Below, one piece after another: positions 39,330 through 48,556 of a DNA stretch of 55,456 nt. A program made the position numbers and the translations under genes. Source of the stretch: Actinobacteria bacterium 69-20 (lineage in GTDB: Bacteria; Actinomycetota; Actinomycetes; Mycobacteriales; Nakamurellaceae). The stretch covers positions 1-55,456 of the forward strand of contig MKSW01000042.1 in assembly GCA_001897425.1 (NCBI GenBank), given 5' to 3'. The notes below the pieces were generated by a model, which was given only the letters and a program-made list of their open reading frames with translations, had not been told where the DNA came from and ran no database searches. The stretch's first letter is position 1; each line of letters begins with the position of its first letter.

Positions 39330-41056
39330 GCGCCCCCACCCGCCGGAGCACTCCCGGTTCGGACACCACCACCGGCCTCATCCTGGTCGCCGGCCTCATG
39401 GGTGTCGGGCTCCTGCTCGCGGTCGGGGCATGGGTCGGGCTCAAGGTGGCCGACCTGGTCGACCACACCAGCGCGGCCGCCGGGCTGAGCCCCGTGGGCG
39501 CCCTTGCTGGGGCCAGCAGGGGCAAGGTCGCTTGGCCGGCGGCCGCGACGTGGGGCGCCGCCGCCTTCGGGTTGGTGGTGCTCCTGCTCGTCGTCGCGGT
39601 CGCGGCGATGTGGAGCCGTCGCGGTCGGTCGCGTACACGCGTCGACGTCGCCTCGAAGTACATGGCCAAGGGCGCCGCCCTGCGGCCGCTGACCAAGGCG
39701 CACGTGGCCGCCACCGCCCGGCGCCTGGGGGCACCGGTGGACCCGCCGGGACTGCCGATCGCCGCGGCCCTGCCGGCGCGCGTCGAGCTGTGGCAGTCCT
39801 GGGAAGACGTGGCCCTCGACATCTGGGGGCCCCGCTCCGGCAAGACGACCAGCCGCGCGGTGCCGATGATCCTGGCTGCGCCGGGGGCGGTGCTGGCCAC
39901 CTCGAACAAGCGCGACATCGTCGACGCGACCCGCGACCCGCGGGCGCTGCGCTCGGGGGAGGCGCCGTGGGTGTTCGACCCGCAGGCGCTCGTCGACGAG
40001 CGCCCGACGTGGTTCTGGAACCCGCTGAGCTATGTCGTCGACGAGGTGAAGGCCGCGAGCCTGGCGGGGATCTTCGCGGACGCGACCCGCCGGCCCGGCG
40101 CGCGGTCGGATGCGTACTTCGACGGCGCGGCCCTGGATCTGCTCACCGGGCTGCTGCTGGCGGCTGCCCGGGACGGGCGGCCGATCAGCACGGTGTACCG
40201 CTGGCTGAACGACCCCAACGACGACACCGCGGCGCGGATCCTCAACACGCACGGCGACGAGCTGGTGGCCGCCGGGCTGCGCGACGTGATGCGTGCCCCT
40301 GACAAGCAGCGCGCCGGCGTCTACGGCTCGGCCAAGCAGATGGTCGGGTTCCTCACGAACCGGCAGGCCCTCCAGTGGGCCGAGCCGTCGGCCGGCCGCA
40401 GGGAGTTCCGTCCGACGTCGTTCGTGCGGTCCAGCGGCACGCTGTACAGCCTCTCGAAGGAGGGCCACGGCTCGGCCGCACCCCTGGTGACCGCGATGAC
40501 CGTGGCCGTCACCGAGGCCGCCGAGGAGTACGCCAAGACCCTCGCCGGCGGCCGGCTGGCGACGCCGTTCGTCGTCGTGCTCGACGAGGCGGCGAACGTC
40601 TGCCGGTGGTCGGGCCTGCCGAACATGTACAGCCACTACGGGTCGCGCGGGATCTGCGTCGACACGCTCCTGCAGTCGTGGTCGCAGGGCGTAGAGGTGT
40701 GGGGCCGCGAGGGCATGAACAAGCTGTGGAGCGCGGCCACCGTCCGCGTCATCGGCCGAGGCGTCGCGGAGGCCGACTTCCTGGCGCAGGTGTCCCGGCT
40801 CATCGGAGAGTACGAACGCCAGACGACGTCGACGAGCTCGAGCCGCTACGGCGGCGGGTCGACGTCGCATCAGACGACCAAGGACCAGGTGCTCGACGTC
40901 TCGGACCTGGCCGCCTTGCCGACCGGCCGCGTCATCGTCCTCGCCTCAGGTGTGCCGCCGGTCCTGGCCGCTACGCGCCCGTGGATGGAGAGCCCGGACG
41001 CTGAGGCCGTGCGCGCCTCGATCGCCGCTCACGAGCCCAAGGGAGCGCTGCTGTGA
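39326..41056 (+). CDS. VirD4/TraG-like coupling ATPase
   Basis: A 576-residue coupling protein. Two transmembrane helices (about 17-45 and 72-95) are followed by Walker A GPRSGKTT (Lys173) and VLATSNKRDIVDATRD. Further family segments are WFWNPLSYV, Walker B VVVLDEAANVCRW and the LLQSWSQG motif of TraG/TraD proteins. It recruits the relaxase-DNA complex to the channel. GTG 39326 overlaps the VirB4-like stop by four bases; all these genes read as one operon. Confidence 0.92.
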   Translation: MSAPTRRSTPGSDTTTGLILVAGLMGVGLLLAVGAWVGLKVADLVDHTSAAAGLSPVGALAGASRGKVAWPAAATWGAAAFGLVVLLLVVAVAAMWSRRGRSRTRVDVASKYMAKGAALRPLTKAHVAATARRLGAPVDPPGLPIAAALPARVELWQSWEDVALDIWGPRSGKTTSRAVPMILAAPGAVLATSNKRDIVDATRDPRALRSGEAPWVFDPQALVDERPTWFWNPLSYVVDEVKAASLAGIFADATRRPGARSDAYFDGAALDLLTGLLLAAARDGRPISTVYRWLNDPNDDTAARILNTHGDELVAAGLRDVMRAPDKQRAGVYGSAKQMVGFLTNRQALQWAEPSAGRREFRPTSFVRSSGTLYSLSKEGHGSAAPLVTAMTVAVTEAAEEYAKTLAGGRLATPFVVVLDEAANVCRWSGLPNMYSHYGSRGICVDTLLQSWSQGVEVWGREGMNKLWSAATVRVIGRGVAEADFLAQVSRLIGEYERQTTSTSSSRYGGGSTSHQTTKDQVLDVSDLAALPTGRVIVLASGVPPVLAATRPWMESPDAEAVRASIAAHEPKGALL

Positions 41057-41511
41057 CCGACCTGGGGGAGTGGGACGAGCCGGAGCCGGGCGCGGCGCTC
41101 GACGACGACGCCGGCGGGGGCGACGGCTTCGTGCGCGACGTGCGGACGTACTTCCCGTCCGTCGTCGAGTGGGTCGAGCAGTGGCTGCTGCCGATGTGGC
41201 GCCGACAGCCGCAGCGGTGGTGCCCCAGCTGGTGGATGCACCCGGAAGCGGTCGCCCGGCTGGACGCGATGTGGCAGGCGTGGGAGCAGCTGCGCCAGGT
41301 GCCGGGTGTCGGGCCCTCGACGTTCCTGCGGGACCACCTCGACCCGCACATGGCGGTCCTGACGTCGAACGAAGGACCGTTCGCCCGCTGCACCGCGGAC
41401 AGCGGGCACGGGGAGGACCAGCGCGGCCCCCTGCCGTTCACGCCGACGCCGACCGGCTACACCGACGCGCACGCGGCGGTGGCGGCGCGCTACGCCGGCC
41501 GGAGCGCGTAG
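41053..41511 (+). CDS. DUF4913 domain-containing protein
   Basis: A 152-residue soluble protein with the DUF4913 pattern: an acidic start, then FPSVVEWVEQWLLPMWRR, WCPSWWMHPEAVARLDAMW and FLRDHLDPHMAVLTS, ending with GPFARC. DUF4913 genes usually follow TraG-like genes on actinobacterial elements; the function is unknown. The GTG start overlaps the coupling-protein stop. Only two bases separate it from the interrupted nrdH-like gene. Confidence 0.85.
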   Translation: MTDLGEWDEPEPGAALDDDAGGGDGFVRDVRTYFPSVVEWVEQWLLPMWRRQPQRWCPSWWMHPEAVARLDAMWQAWEQLRQVPGVGPSTFLRDHLDPHMAVLTSNEGPFARCTADSGHGEDQRGPLPFTPTPTGYTDAHAAVAARYAGRSA

Positions 41512-41513
41512 CC

Positions 41514-41652
41514 ATGCTGACCGTGACGGTGTACAGCACGCCGAACTGCATGCAGTGCAAGGCGACGTACCGCCAGCTCGAGAAGCTCGGCGTCGGGTAC
41601 ACGGTCGTGGACCTGGCCGCCCCGGAGAACGCCGAGCTGCTCACCTGGATCA
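41514..41652 (+). pseudogene. NrdH-like glutaredoxin, 5' part, split by the Tn3-type transposon
   Basis: Encodes the first 46 codons or so of a second NrdH-like protein, with CMQC at the active site (Cys12, Cys15), ending at ELLTWI. The frame then enters the transposon's left end and stops soon after. The rest is at 51006-51150. Joining the parts through one copy of GATCA restores a 92-residue-class protein reading TWITEDLGYDAAP, like the intact copy at 10570. It was the last gene of the conjugation operon. Confidence 0.92.
41648..41652. repeat. Tn3-type target duplication, left copy
   Basis: GATCA; the same five bases occur at 51006-51010. Five-base duplications are the rule for Tn3-family transposons. 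Confidence 0.92.
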
Positions 41653-41692
41653 GGCCCCGGACTCCTACCTCCGTCCCCGGGGGAAAAGTAAC
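41653..41692 (+). repeat. Left terminal inverted repeat
   Basis: Begins GGCCCCGGACTCC and ends GTAAC; 37 of 40 bases match the right end. Confidence 0.9.
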
Positions 41693-41794
41693 CGGCGGGT
41701 AGCTTTCGGATAGTCAGATATTCCGTTTCCCCGTTCTCGTCGCCTCGTTGGGCTGTCCGAGTGAAGCCCGAGGCTGACGAGGAAAGGGGCGGGT

Positions 41795-44776
41795 GTGCGG
41801 CAGGAGTGGTCGCCGGAAGACGTGGTGGCGTGCTGGACGCTGGTGGACGGCGACTGGGACTTGGTGGCGAACAAGGCGGGGACGACGAGGCTCGGCTTCT
41901 GCCTGATGCTGAAGTTCTTTGAGATGGAGGGCCGTTTCCCCGATCTTCTGGAGGAGGTTCCGCAGGCCGCAGTGGAGTACGTCGCGGGGCTGGTGAAGGT
42001 GTCGGCGGCCGAGTTCGCGAAGTACGACCTGGCCAGTCGTTCCGCGAAGAACCATCGCAAGCAGATCCGGGAGGCGCTGAAGTTCCGTCCCGCGACACGG
42101 GCAGATGAGGACCAGCTGATCGCGTGGCTGGCGGACGAGGTGTGTCCGGTCGAGCTGGTGGAGGACCGGCAGCGCGATGCCCTGCTGGTGGAATGCCGAG
42201 TGAGGAAGATCGAGCCGCCGGGCCGCATCGACCGCATCCTCACCGCGGCTCAGTCCCGGGCGGAGAAGGCGTTCTGCACCCGGACCATCGAGCGCTTGGG
42301 CCAGGTGTGCACGGCCCGGCTGCTGGCGCTGGTGGCCGAGGGCAACGAGGACGGCACCGCGCTGCTGGCTTCGCTCAAGCGGGACCCGGGCGCGGTGGGG
42401 CTGGACTCCTTGCTGACGGAGATCACCAAGCTGAACGACGTACGGAAACTCGGGCTTCCCGAGGGGCTGTTCGCGGACTGCTCGGAGAAGCTGCTGGCCG
42501 CGTGGCGGGCGCGGGCGATCAAGATGTACCCCTCAGACTTCCGCGACACCGCCGAGGACGTGCGGATCACGCTGCTCGCAGCACTGTGCTCCTCGCGGCA
42601 AGCGGAGATCACCGACGCCCTGGCGGATCTGCTGATCGCCCTGGTCCAGAAGATCAATGCCCGTGCTGAGCGGCGGGTGGAGAAGCAGCTCACCGCCGAG
42701 TTGAAGAAGGTTCGCGGCAAGGAGGGCATCCTTTTCAAGCTCGCGGACGCTGCGGTCGGCAAGCCCGACGAGATCGTGCGCACGGCGCTGTACCCGGTGG
42801 TGGGTGAGAAGACGCTGCGCGACCTGGTGGCCGAGGCGAAGGCGAACGAGAAGGTCTTCAAGGCCAAGGTCCGTACCACGCTGCGGAGTTCGTACAGCAG
42901 CTACTACCGGCAGATGCTGCCGCCGCTGCTGAAGACCCTGGGCTTTAAGTGCAACAACACCGCGTACCGGCCGGTGATGGACGCGCTCGCGCTGCTGGAG
43001 AAGTATGCCGAGGTCGATGGCAAGACCCGCTTCTACGAGGCCGGCGACGAGGTGCCGATGGACGGCGTGGTGCGCAAGGACTGGCGCGAGGCGGTCGTCG
43101 ACGACAAGGGCAAGGTCGAGCGCATCCCGTACGAGCTGTGCGTCCTGGTGGCGCTGCGGGACGCGATCCGGCGCCGTGAGATCTACATCGAGGGCGGGCT
43201 GCGCTGGCGCAACCCGGAGGACGACCTGCCGGGTGACTTCGAGGCCACCCGCACCGTGCACTACGCCGCGATCCGCCAGCCCATGGACCCCAAGGCGTTC
43301 ATCACCAGCCTGAAGAAGCGGATGACCAGCGGCCTGGACCGGCTCTCGGCAGCTCTGGCGGACGGCTCCGCGGGCGGAGTGAGGGTCACCACCCGGCACG
43401 GGGACCCGTGGATCACCGTGCCGAAGCTGGAGAGGCTGGACGAACCCACCGGCTTGCAGGCCCTGAAGGAGGAGGTGATCCGCCGCTGGGGCGTGCTCGA
43501 TCTGCTGGATGTGCTGAAGAACGCCGACTTCCTGACCGGCTTCACCGACGAGTTCTCCTCGGTGGCCGCGTACGAGCGCATCGACCGCGCTGTTCTCCAG
43601 CGCCGGCTGCTCTTGGCGCTTTTCGCACTGGGGACCAACATGGGCATCCGCGCGATCGTGGCGACCGGGGAGCACGGCGAGAGTGAGGCCGCGCTGCGGC
43701 ACATCCGGCGGCACTTCATCACTGTCGACAACCTTCGGGCCGCCGTCACGAAGCTGGTGAACGCCACCTTTGCGGCCCGCGACACGGCATGGTGGGGCCG
43801 TGGTACCGCGTGCGCCTCCGACAGCAAGAAGTTCGGCTCCTGGTCCAGCAACTTCATGACCGAGTACCACGCCCGCTACGGCGGCAACGGCGTGATGATC
43901 TACTGGCACGTGGAGCGGAAGAACGTCTGCATCTACTCCCAGCTCAAGAGCTGTTCCTCCTCCGAGGTCGCGGCGATGATCGAGGGGCTGCTGCGGCACT
44001 GCACGGACGCGGAGATCGAGTCGAACTACGTGGACACGCACGGTGCGAGCGTGGTCGGGTTCGCCTTCACCGAGCTGTTGAATTTCCGCCTGCTGCCTCG
44101 GCTGAAGAACATCGGCAGCATCCGCCTGTACCGCCCGGACGACGACCCGCCCGGCTGGCCGGCCCTCGGCGGTTCACTCACCCGGCCGATCCGCTGGGAG
44201 CTTATCGAGCAGCAGTACGACCAGATGGTCAAGTACGCCACCGCCCTGCGCCTGGGCACCGCGGAGGCCGAACAGGTCCTGCGGCGCTTCACCCGCGGCG
44301 GCCCCAAGCACCCCACCTACCAGGGGTTGGAAGAACTCGGCCGGGCTGTGCGCACGATCTTCGCGTGCGACTACCTGGCGAGCCCCGACCTGCGCCGGGA
44401 GATCCACGGCGGCCTTCAGGTCGTGGAGAACTGGAACAGCGCCAACACGGTCCTGCACTACGGCAAGGACGGCGCTCTGACCGGCCCTGACAAGGAGCAC
44501 GCCGAGACCTCGATGCTCGCCCTGCACCTGCTCCAGTCTGCTCTCGTGCACGTCAACACCCTGCTGGTGCAGCAGGTTCTCGCCGAACCGGCCTGGGCGG
44601 AGAGGCTCACGGACGAGGACCGGCGGGGCCTGACTGCGCTGTTCTGGTCGAACATCAACCCGTACGGCACCTTCCGCCTCGACATGAACAAGCGGCTCGA
44701 CCTTGTCCTGTCCGCAGCCGTGCCCGGCCCCCGCCGTGCGACGGAGGGCCCCCGCACTGCGGGCTCAACATCATGA
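41795..44776 (+). CDS. tnpA: Tn3-family transposase
   Basis: A 993-residue transposase, full length for the family. The DDE residues are Asp676 in [11 protein letters not shown], Asp747 in NYVDTHG and Glu878 in [11 protein letters not shown]; spacing agrees with Tn3 (689, 765, 895). It starts with GTG at 41795, about 140 bases inside the left end, after GGAAAGGGG. Its last six bases overlap the convergent merR-like gene. No frameshift is seen. Confidence 0.95.
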   Translation: MRQEWSPEDVVACWTLVDGDWDLVANKAGTTRLGFCLMLKFFEMEGRFPDLLEEVPQAAVEYVAGLVKVSAAEFAKYDLASRSAKNHRKQIREALKFRPATRADEDQLIAWLADEVCPVELVEDRQRDALLVECRVRKIEPPGRIDRILTAAQSRAEKAFCTRTIERLGQVCTARLLALVAEGNEDGTALLASLKRDPGAVGLDSLLTEITKLNDVRKLGLPEGLFADCSEKLLAAWRARAIKMYPSDFRDTAEDVRITLLAALCSSRQAEITDALADLLIALVQKINARAERRVEKQLTAELKKVRGKEGILFKLADAAVGKPDEIVRTALYPVVGEKTLRDLVAEAKANEKVFKAKVRTTLRSSYSSYYRQMLPPLLKTLGFKCNNTAYRPVMDALALLEKYAEVDGKTRFYEAGDEVPMDGVVRKDWREAVVDDKGKVERIPYELCVLVALRDAIRRREIYIEGGLRWRNPEDDLPGDFEATRTVHYAAIRQPMDPKAFITSLKKRMTSGLDRLSAALADGSAGGVRVTTRHGDPWITVPKLERLDEPTGLQALKEEVIRRWGVLDLLDVLKNADFLTGFTDEFSSVAAYERIDRAVLQRRLLLALFALGTNMGIRAIVATGEHGESEAALRHIRRHFITVDNLRAAVTKLVNATFAARDTAWWGRGTACASDSKKFGSWSSNFMTEYHARYGGNGVMIYWHVERKNVCIYSQLKSCSSSEVAAMIEGLLRHCTDAEIESNYVDTHGASVVGFAFTELLNFRLLPRLKNIGSIRLYRPDDDPPGWPALGGSLTRPIRWELIEQQYDQMVKYATALRLGTAEAEQVLRRFTRGGPKHPTYQGLEELGRAVRTIFACDYLASPDLRREIHGGLQVVENWNSANTVLHYGKDGALTGPDKEHAETSMLALHLLQSALVHVNTLLVQQVLAEPAWAERLTDEDRRGLTALFWSNINPYGTFRLDMNKRLDLVLSAAVPGPRRATEGPRTAGSTS

Positions 44777-45211
44777 GGCCAGGTCAGGGGCGGGGCTGGC
44801 TTCGATGATCTGGCAGATGACGGCGTCGCCGCCGGCCCGCCGGGTCTGCTCGGCCGTGCGCCGGGCGTGCAGCAGGGTGCGCCGCAGCTGGCGCAGGTCG
44901 GCCAGAGTGCGGTCGATCTGGGCGAGGTGCGCGTCCAGCAGTTGGGTGACCCGGCCGCAGGGCTGGGCGCCGCCGCGCTGCAGATCGAGGATGTCGGCGA
45001 TTTCGGCGAGGGTCAGGCCGAGGGTTTTGGCCTGGCGGATGAACCGCAGGATGGCGATGTCGTCGGCGGTGAACAGCCGGTAGCCGGCCTGGGTGCGCTC
45101 GGCGGGCGGCAGCAGGCCCTTGGTCTCGTAGATCCGGATGGCCTTGCGGGTCACGCCGGCCTGCTGGGCGGCCTGGCCGGCTGTGTACAGGGCCTGTTCG
45201 GCGGTGGTCAC
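44771..45211 (-). CDS. MerR-family regulator of the metal module
   Basis: A 146-residue MerR-type activator. The N-terminal winged helix has [20 protein letters not shown] and [19 protein letters not shown], then the long dimer helix ([19 protein letters not shown]). Only two Cys occur, Cys85 (AQPCGRV) and Cys133 (VICQIIE). That differs from the three Cys of mercury MerR and from the closely spaced C-terminal pair of CueR, so its metal cannot be read off. It is divergent from the HMA/ATPase genes, with a classic stretched MerR promoter between. Confidence 0.88.
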   Translation of the reverse strand: MTTAEQALYTAGQAAQQAGVTRKAIRIYETKGLLPPAERTQAGYRLFTADDIAILRFIRQAKTLGLTLAEIADILDLQRGGAQPCGRVTQLLDAHLAQIDRTLADLRQLRRTLLHARRTAEQTRRAGGDAVICQIIEASPAPDLAS

Positions 45212-45255
45212 GGTGATCTCCTCTGCTGCTCGTCGCGACGGGTTCTCTCCCAGTC

Positions 45256-45287
45256 TTGACCTGGCCCTTGGGGCCAGGTTCTAGCCT
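45256..45287 (+). promoter_or_regulatory. MerR-type promoter of the metal operon
   Basis: TTGACC (-35, 45256-45261) and TAGCCT (-10, 45282-45287) are separated by 20 bp, longer than the normal 17. The spacer holds the perfect dyad ACCTGGCC-CTTGG-GGCCAGGT (45259-45279). This is the hallmark of MerR-activated promoters. Confidence 0.85.
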
Positions 45288-45341
45288 CGCAGACGAACCC
45301 GGGGAACGCGGCCCGGGACCGACGCGAGAAGGGGGCCGGTG

Positions 45342-45566
45342 ATGAGCGAGCGGCTGCTGGTTCAGGTGCAGGGGATGACTTGTGAGGGGTGCGAGCGGCG
45401 GCTGGCGACGGCGGTGCGCCGTGTGGAGGGGGTCCGCGACGCCACGGCGGATCACACCACAGGGGTCCTTGATGTGCAGCTGGCGTCCGGCGCGGACCGG
45501 GAGGCGGTGACGGCGCGGGTGGCCGAGGCCGGCTACACCGTCACGGCCACGGAGGTGCGGTCATGA
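45342..45566 (+). CDS. Heavy-metal-associated (CopZ-like) domain protein
   Basis: A 74-residue single HMA domain with the ferredoxin-like pattern and metal loop GMTCEGCE (CxxC), ending VAEAGYTVTATEV. Such proteins ferry soft metal ions to P-type ATPases. It overlaps the ATPase gene by four bases and is first under the MerR-type promoter. The ATG at 45342 is preferred over GTG 45339; AGAAGGGGG lies upstream. Confidence 0.88.
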   Translation: MSERLLVQVQGMTCEGCERRLATAVRRVEGVRDATADHTTGVLDVQLASGADREAVTARVAEAGYTVTATEVRS

Positions 45567-48004
45567 CCACGACGGTCGATCAGCCCCCCGCCTGGGCGGC
45601 CGAGCCCAGCAACGTGCCCGGGCACGCCCGGGTGCGGGCGAGGATCGCGGGGCTGCACTGCTCGCTGTGCACCGGCACCATCGAAAAAGCCCTGGGGCGG
45701 CAGCCGGGGGTGGCCAAGGTCGCGGTGAGCCTGACCCACGAGCAGGCCCTGGTCGACTACGACCCGCACCAGATCAGCGGCCAGAAGATCCTGACCACGC
45801 TGCGGGACATCGGCTACGACCTGTACGACCCGCGCAAGCTGCGGCCGTTTGAGGAGGAAGAGGCCCAGCTGGTGCGCGAGGGGGTGCGGCTGCTGGCCGC
45901 GGTCGCCGCCAGCCTGGCCGCGATCGCTCTGGTGGCCGCCGCCGGGCCGGTCGGGGCGCTGGTGTCGGCGTCGGTGGTGGCGCTGATGGTGCCCATCGCG
46001 GTGGCGATCCTCAAGCCCGCCGGGGGCTTGCGCATGGCCGGCGGGACGCTGGGGATCTTCGCGCCCGGCGCCGTGGCGCTGGCGCTGCGGGCCACCGGCC
46101 TGGTGGGCGAGACGGCGGCCGGGTGGGTCACCGCCGCCCTCGCGGTGGTGATGATGACGCTGGTCACCCCGCACTTCGCCCGCATGGCCTTCCAGTCCGC
46201 GCGGCGCGGGATCCTCAACCAGCACGTGCTGCTGGAGGCCGGCGCGCTGGCGGGCATCGCCGGTGGCGTGATCGGGCTGACCGGGGTGCTGCCCCACTAT
46301 CCGACGGCGGCGTTCTTCGCCGTCACCGTGCTGATCACCACCTACCACACCTTCTCCGAGTGGCTGTCGCTGCTGGTCAAGACCCGCTCCAGCCAGGCAG
46401 TGAAAAAGCTCTTGGACCTGCGCCCGCCGACCGCCCGCGTCGTCCGCGACGGCACCGAGGAGGAGGCCGACCTGGACCAGGTCACCGTCGGGGACCTGGT
46501 GCGGATCCGGCCCGGCGAGCGGGTTCCGGTCGACGGCACCGTGCGCTCCGGATACTCGGCGCTGGATCTGTCGATGATCACCGGCGAACCGGTGCCCGTG
46601 GAGCGCGGCCCGGGCGAGGAGGTGGTCGGCGGATCGGTCAATGGCACCGGCACCCTGCTGGTGGAGGTCGCCCGTGTCGGCGAGGAGACCTTCCTGGCCC
46701 AGATCATTCGGCACGTGGAGGACGCACGCGCCCTCAAGCCCGGCATCCTGCACCTGGTCGACCGGGTGCTGCGCGTCTACACCCCGCTGGTGCTCGCCGC
46801 CTCCGGGCTGGCGCTGGCCGCCTGGCTGGCCGGCACCGCTGCTGCGGGCGACCTCGATGCCCGGCGGGCGATCTTCGCCGGCCTGTCGGTGCTGGTGATG
46901 GGCTACCCCTGCGCGGTCGGCATCGCCGCCCCGCTGGCCATCGTGCGCGGCGCGGGCGAGGCCGCCGACGAAGGCATCGTGATGCGCACCGGCGAGGCGT
47001 TCCAGACCCTGCGCCAGGTACGAACCATGGTGCTGGACAAGACCGGCACCCTCACCCTCGGCAAGCCCACCGTCCGCGGCCTGCACCCCCACGGCATGAG
47101 CGACGATGAGATGCTCACCCTGGCGGCGGCGGCCGAGCACGCCTCCGAGCACCCGTTGGCCCGCGCCGTTCTCGCCGCGGCCAACGACCGCGGCCTGACC
47201 TGGCCGGAGGCCGGCGAGTTCACCTCGCTGACCGGCCTGGGCGTGACCGCCGAGGTGGCCGGGCGGCGGGTGCTGGTCGGCCGGCTCGCCCTGCTGCGCG
47301 AGCACGGCATCGACACCACCCCGCTGGAAACGGCGATCGAGCAGTGGACCGGCACCGGACACACCGCCATCGCGGTGGCCGTCGACGGCGAGGTGGCCGG
47401 GGTCATCGCGCTCGGCGACACCTTGCGCCCGGAGGCGGCCGAGACCGTTGCGGCCCTGCGCGCCGCGGGCATCACGCCGGTGCTGCTGACCGGAGACAAC
47501 CAGCGTGCCGCCGCCCACATCGCCGCGGCGGTGGGCATCGACCAGGTGCACGCCGAGGTCCACCCCGACCACAAGGCCGCCATCGTCCGCGACCTGCAAA
47601 GGGGCGGTCGGCGGGTGGCCATGGTCGGCGACGGCATCAACGACGCCCCCGCCCTGATGCAGGCCGACGTCGGCATCGCGATGGGCTCCGGCACCGACAT
47701 CGCCATGGAGTCCGCCGACATCATCCTGGTCCGCGACCACCTGCACCTGCTGCTGGACGCCCACCGCATCAGCCGCACCAGCTACCGCAGGGTCAAGCAG
47801 AACGTCGCCCTGGCCTTCGCCTTCAACGGCATCGGCATACCCGCCGCCGCGACCGGCCTGGTCTACCCGGTGTGGGCGATGATCGCCATGGCCGCCTCGG
47901 TCACCACCATCTTCGCCAACTCCATCGGCGCCCGCCCCACCCTGCTGTTCGCCGCCATCCGCAGCGTCGGCCGCCCCACCGATCCCACCCAGGCCCGGAC
48001 ATGA
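45563..48004 (+). CDS. P1B-type metal ATPase with unusual YPC motif
   Basis: An 813-residue P-type ATPase. An HMA domain with GLHCSLC (Cys33, Cys36) is followed by membrane helices, the actuator motif TGEP (about 341), the transmembrane motif GYPCAVGIAAP (Tyr448-Pro-Cys450), DKTGT with Asp492, a conserved His-Pro (SEHPLA) and GDGINDAP. Copper pumps have CPC at the metal site and YN/MxxSS motifs in the last helices; here they read YPC, AFNGIGIP and MAASVTTIFANS. Overall it is CopA-like, but with a changed transport site, so its ion may not be Cu(I). It is co-transcribed with the HMA gene and a small membrane protein. Confidence 0.88.
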   Translation: MTTTVDQPPAWAAEPSNVPGHARVRARIAGLHCSLCTGTIEKALGRQPGVAKVAVSLTHEQALVDYDPHQISGQKILTTLRDIGYDLYDPRKLRPFEEEEAQLVREGVRLLAAVAASLAAIALVAAAGPVGALVSASVVALMVPIAVAILKPAGGLRMAGGTLGIFAPGAVALALRATGLVGETAAGWVTAALAVVMMTLVTPHFARMAFQSARRGILNQHVLLEAGALAGIAGGVIGLTGVLPHYPTAAFFAVTVLITTYHTFSEWLSLLVKTRSSQAVKKLLDLRPPTARVVRDGTEEEADLDQVTVGDLVRIRPGERVPVDGTVRSGYSALDLSMITGEPVPVERGPGEEVVGGSVNGTGTLLVEVARVGEETFLAQIIRHVEDARALKPGILHLVDRVLRVYTPLVLAASGLALAAWLAGTAAAGDLDARRAIFAGLSVLVMGYPCAVGIAAPLAIVRGAGEAADEGIVMRTGEAFQTLRQVRTMVLDKTGTLTLGKPTVRGLHPHGMSDDEMLTLAAAAEHASEHPLARAVLAAANDRGLTWPEAGEFTSLTGLGVTAEVAGRRVLVGRLALLREHGIDTTPLETAIEQWTGTGHTAIAVAVDGEVAGVIALGDTLRPEAAETVAALRAAGITPVLLTGDNQRAAAHIAAAVGIDQVHAEVHPDHKAAIVRDLQRGGRRVAMVGDGINDAPALMQADVGIAMGSGTDIAMESADIILVRDHLHLLLDAHRISRTSYRRVKQNVALAFAFNGIGIPAAATGLVYPVWAMIAMAASVTTIFANSIGARPTLLFAAIRSVGRPTDPTQART

Positions 48005-48432
48005 AGACCCGCACCCCCGGGCCCGCATCGGCCGCGCGGCGCGCCTGGCGCACCACCAGCGCAATCATCGGGCTGGCCGCCTCAGTGGCCTGCGGCACCT
48101 CGATGATCCTGGCCGCCGCCGGCGTCGGTGGCGCGGCCGCCGCCACCGGGATGGCCGCCATGACCGGCTCCGGCGCACCGCAGGGCGTGCTGGGGGTGCT
48201 GCTGCGGATCGGCCCCTGGCTGCTGGTCGTCTCGGTGCTCCTGGTCACCGCGGCCTTCGCGCTCGGCCCCCGCCGCCAAGCTGCCATCCCCGCCGTGCTG
48301 GCCGGGGCGGTGCTGTATGCGGGCATGTATGCCCAAACCGATCCGGCGGTGATGTACGCCGCCATCGCCGTCGGCTACACCACCTGGAGCGCCCTGTACC
48401 TGTGGGCCCGACGCGCGAACACCGGCTCATAA
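48001..48432 (+). CDS. Small membrane protein of the metal operon
   Basis: A 143-residue protein with about four hydrophobic segments (SAIIGLAASVACGTSMILAA, VLGVLLRIGPWLLVVSVLLV, AIPAVLAGAVLYAGMYA, a last one near AAIAVGYTTWSALYLW). A single Cys lies in the first helix. The size and helix count recall MerT/MerF/MerC metal-uptake proteins, but their Cys pairs are missing. ATGA overlap with the ATPase stop makes a functional link likely. Confidence 0.7.
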   Translation: MKTRTPGPASAARRAWRTTSAIIGLAASVACGTSMILAAAGVGGAAAATGMAAMTGSGAPQGVLGVLLRIGPWLLVVSVLLVTAAFALGPRRQAAIPAVLAGAVLYAGMYAQTDPAVMYAAIAVGYTTWSALYLWARRANTGS

Positions 48433-48556
48433 CGGGCCCGCGCCAAAACTCCGGGCCCTGGTCCTGCACCGTCGCAGGCCGTCCACCACTCCGTCGTGAC
48501 CCGGTACGCACACAGCGACCGGGCCGGCTGGACACATCAGTTAAGGAACAACAAAG

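Noticed and set aside
37916-40870. Long - strand open frame (984 codons) opposite the VirB4/VirD4 genes
   Set aside because: It is antisense to two genes with clear Walker motifs; the translation is low-complexity Arg/Pro/Ser and shows no domain. High GC makes such shadows common.
45533-48064. Long - strand open frame opposite the YPC ATPase
   Set aside because: Gly/Asp/His-rich shadow with no motif; the + strand gene is unambiguous.
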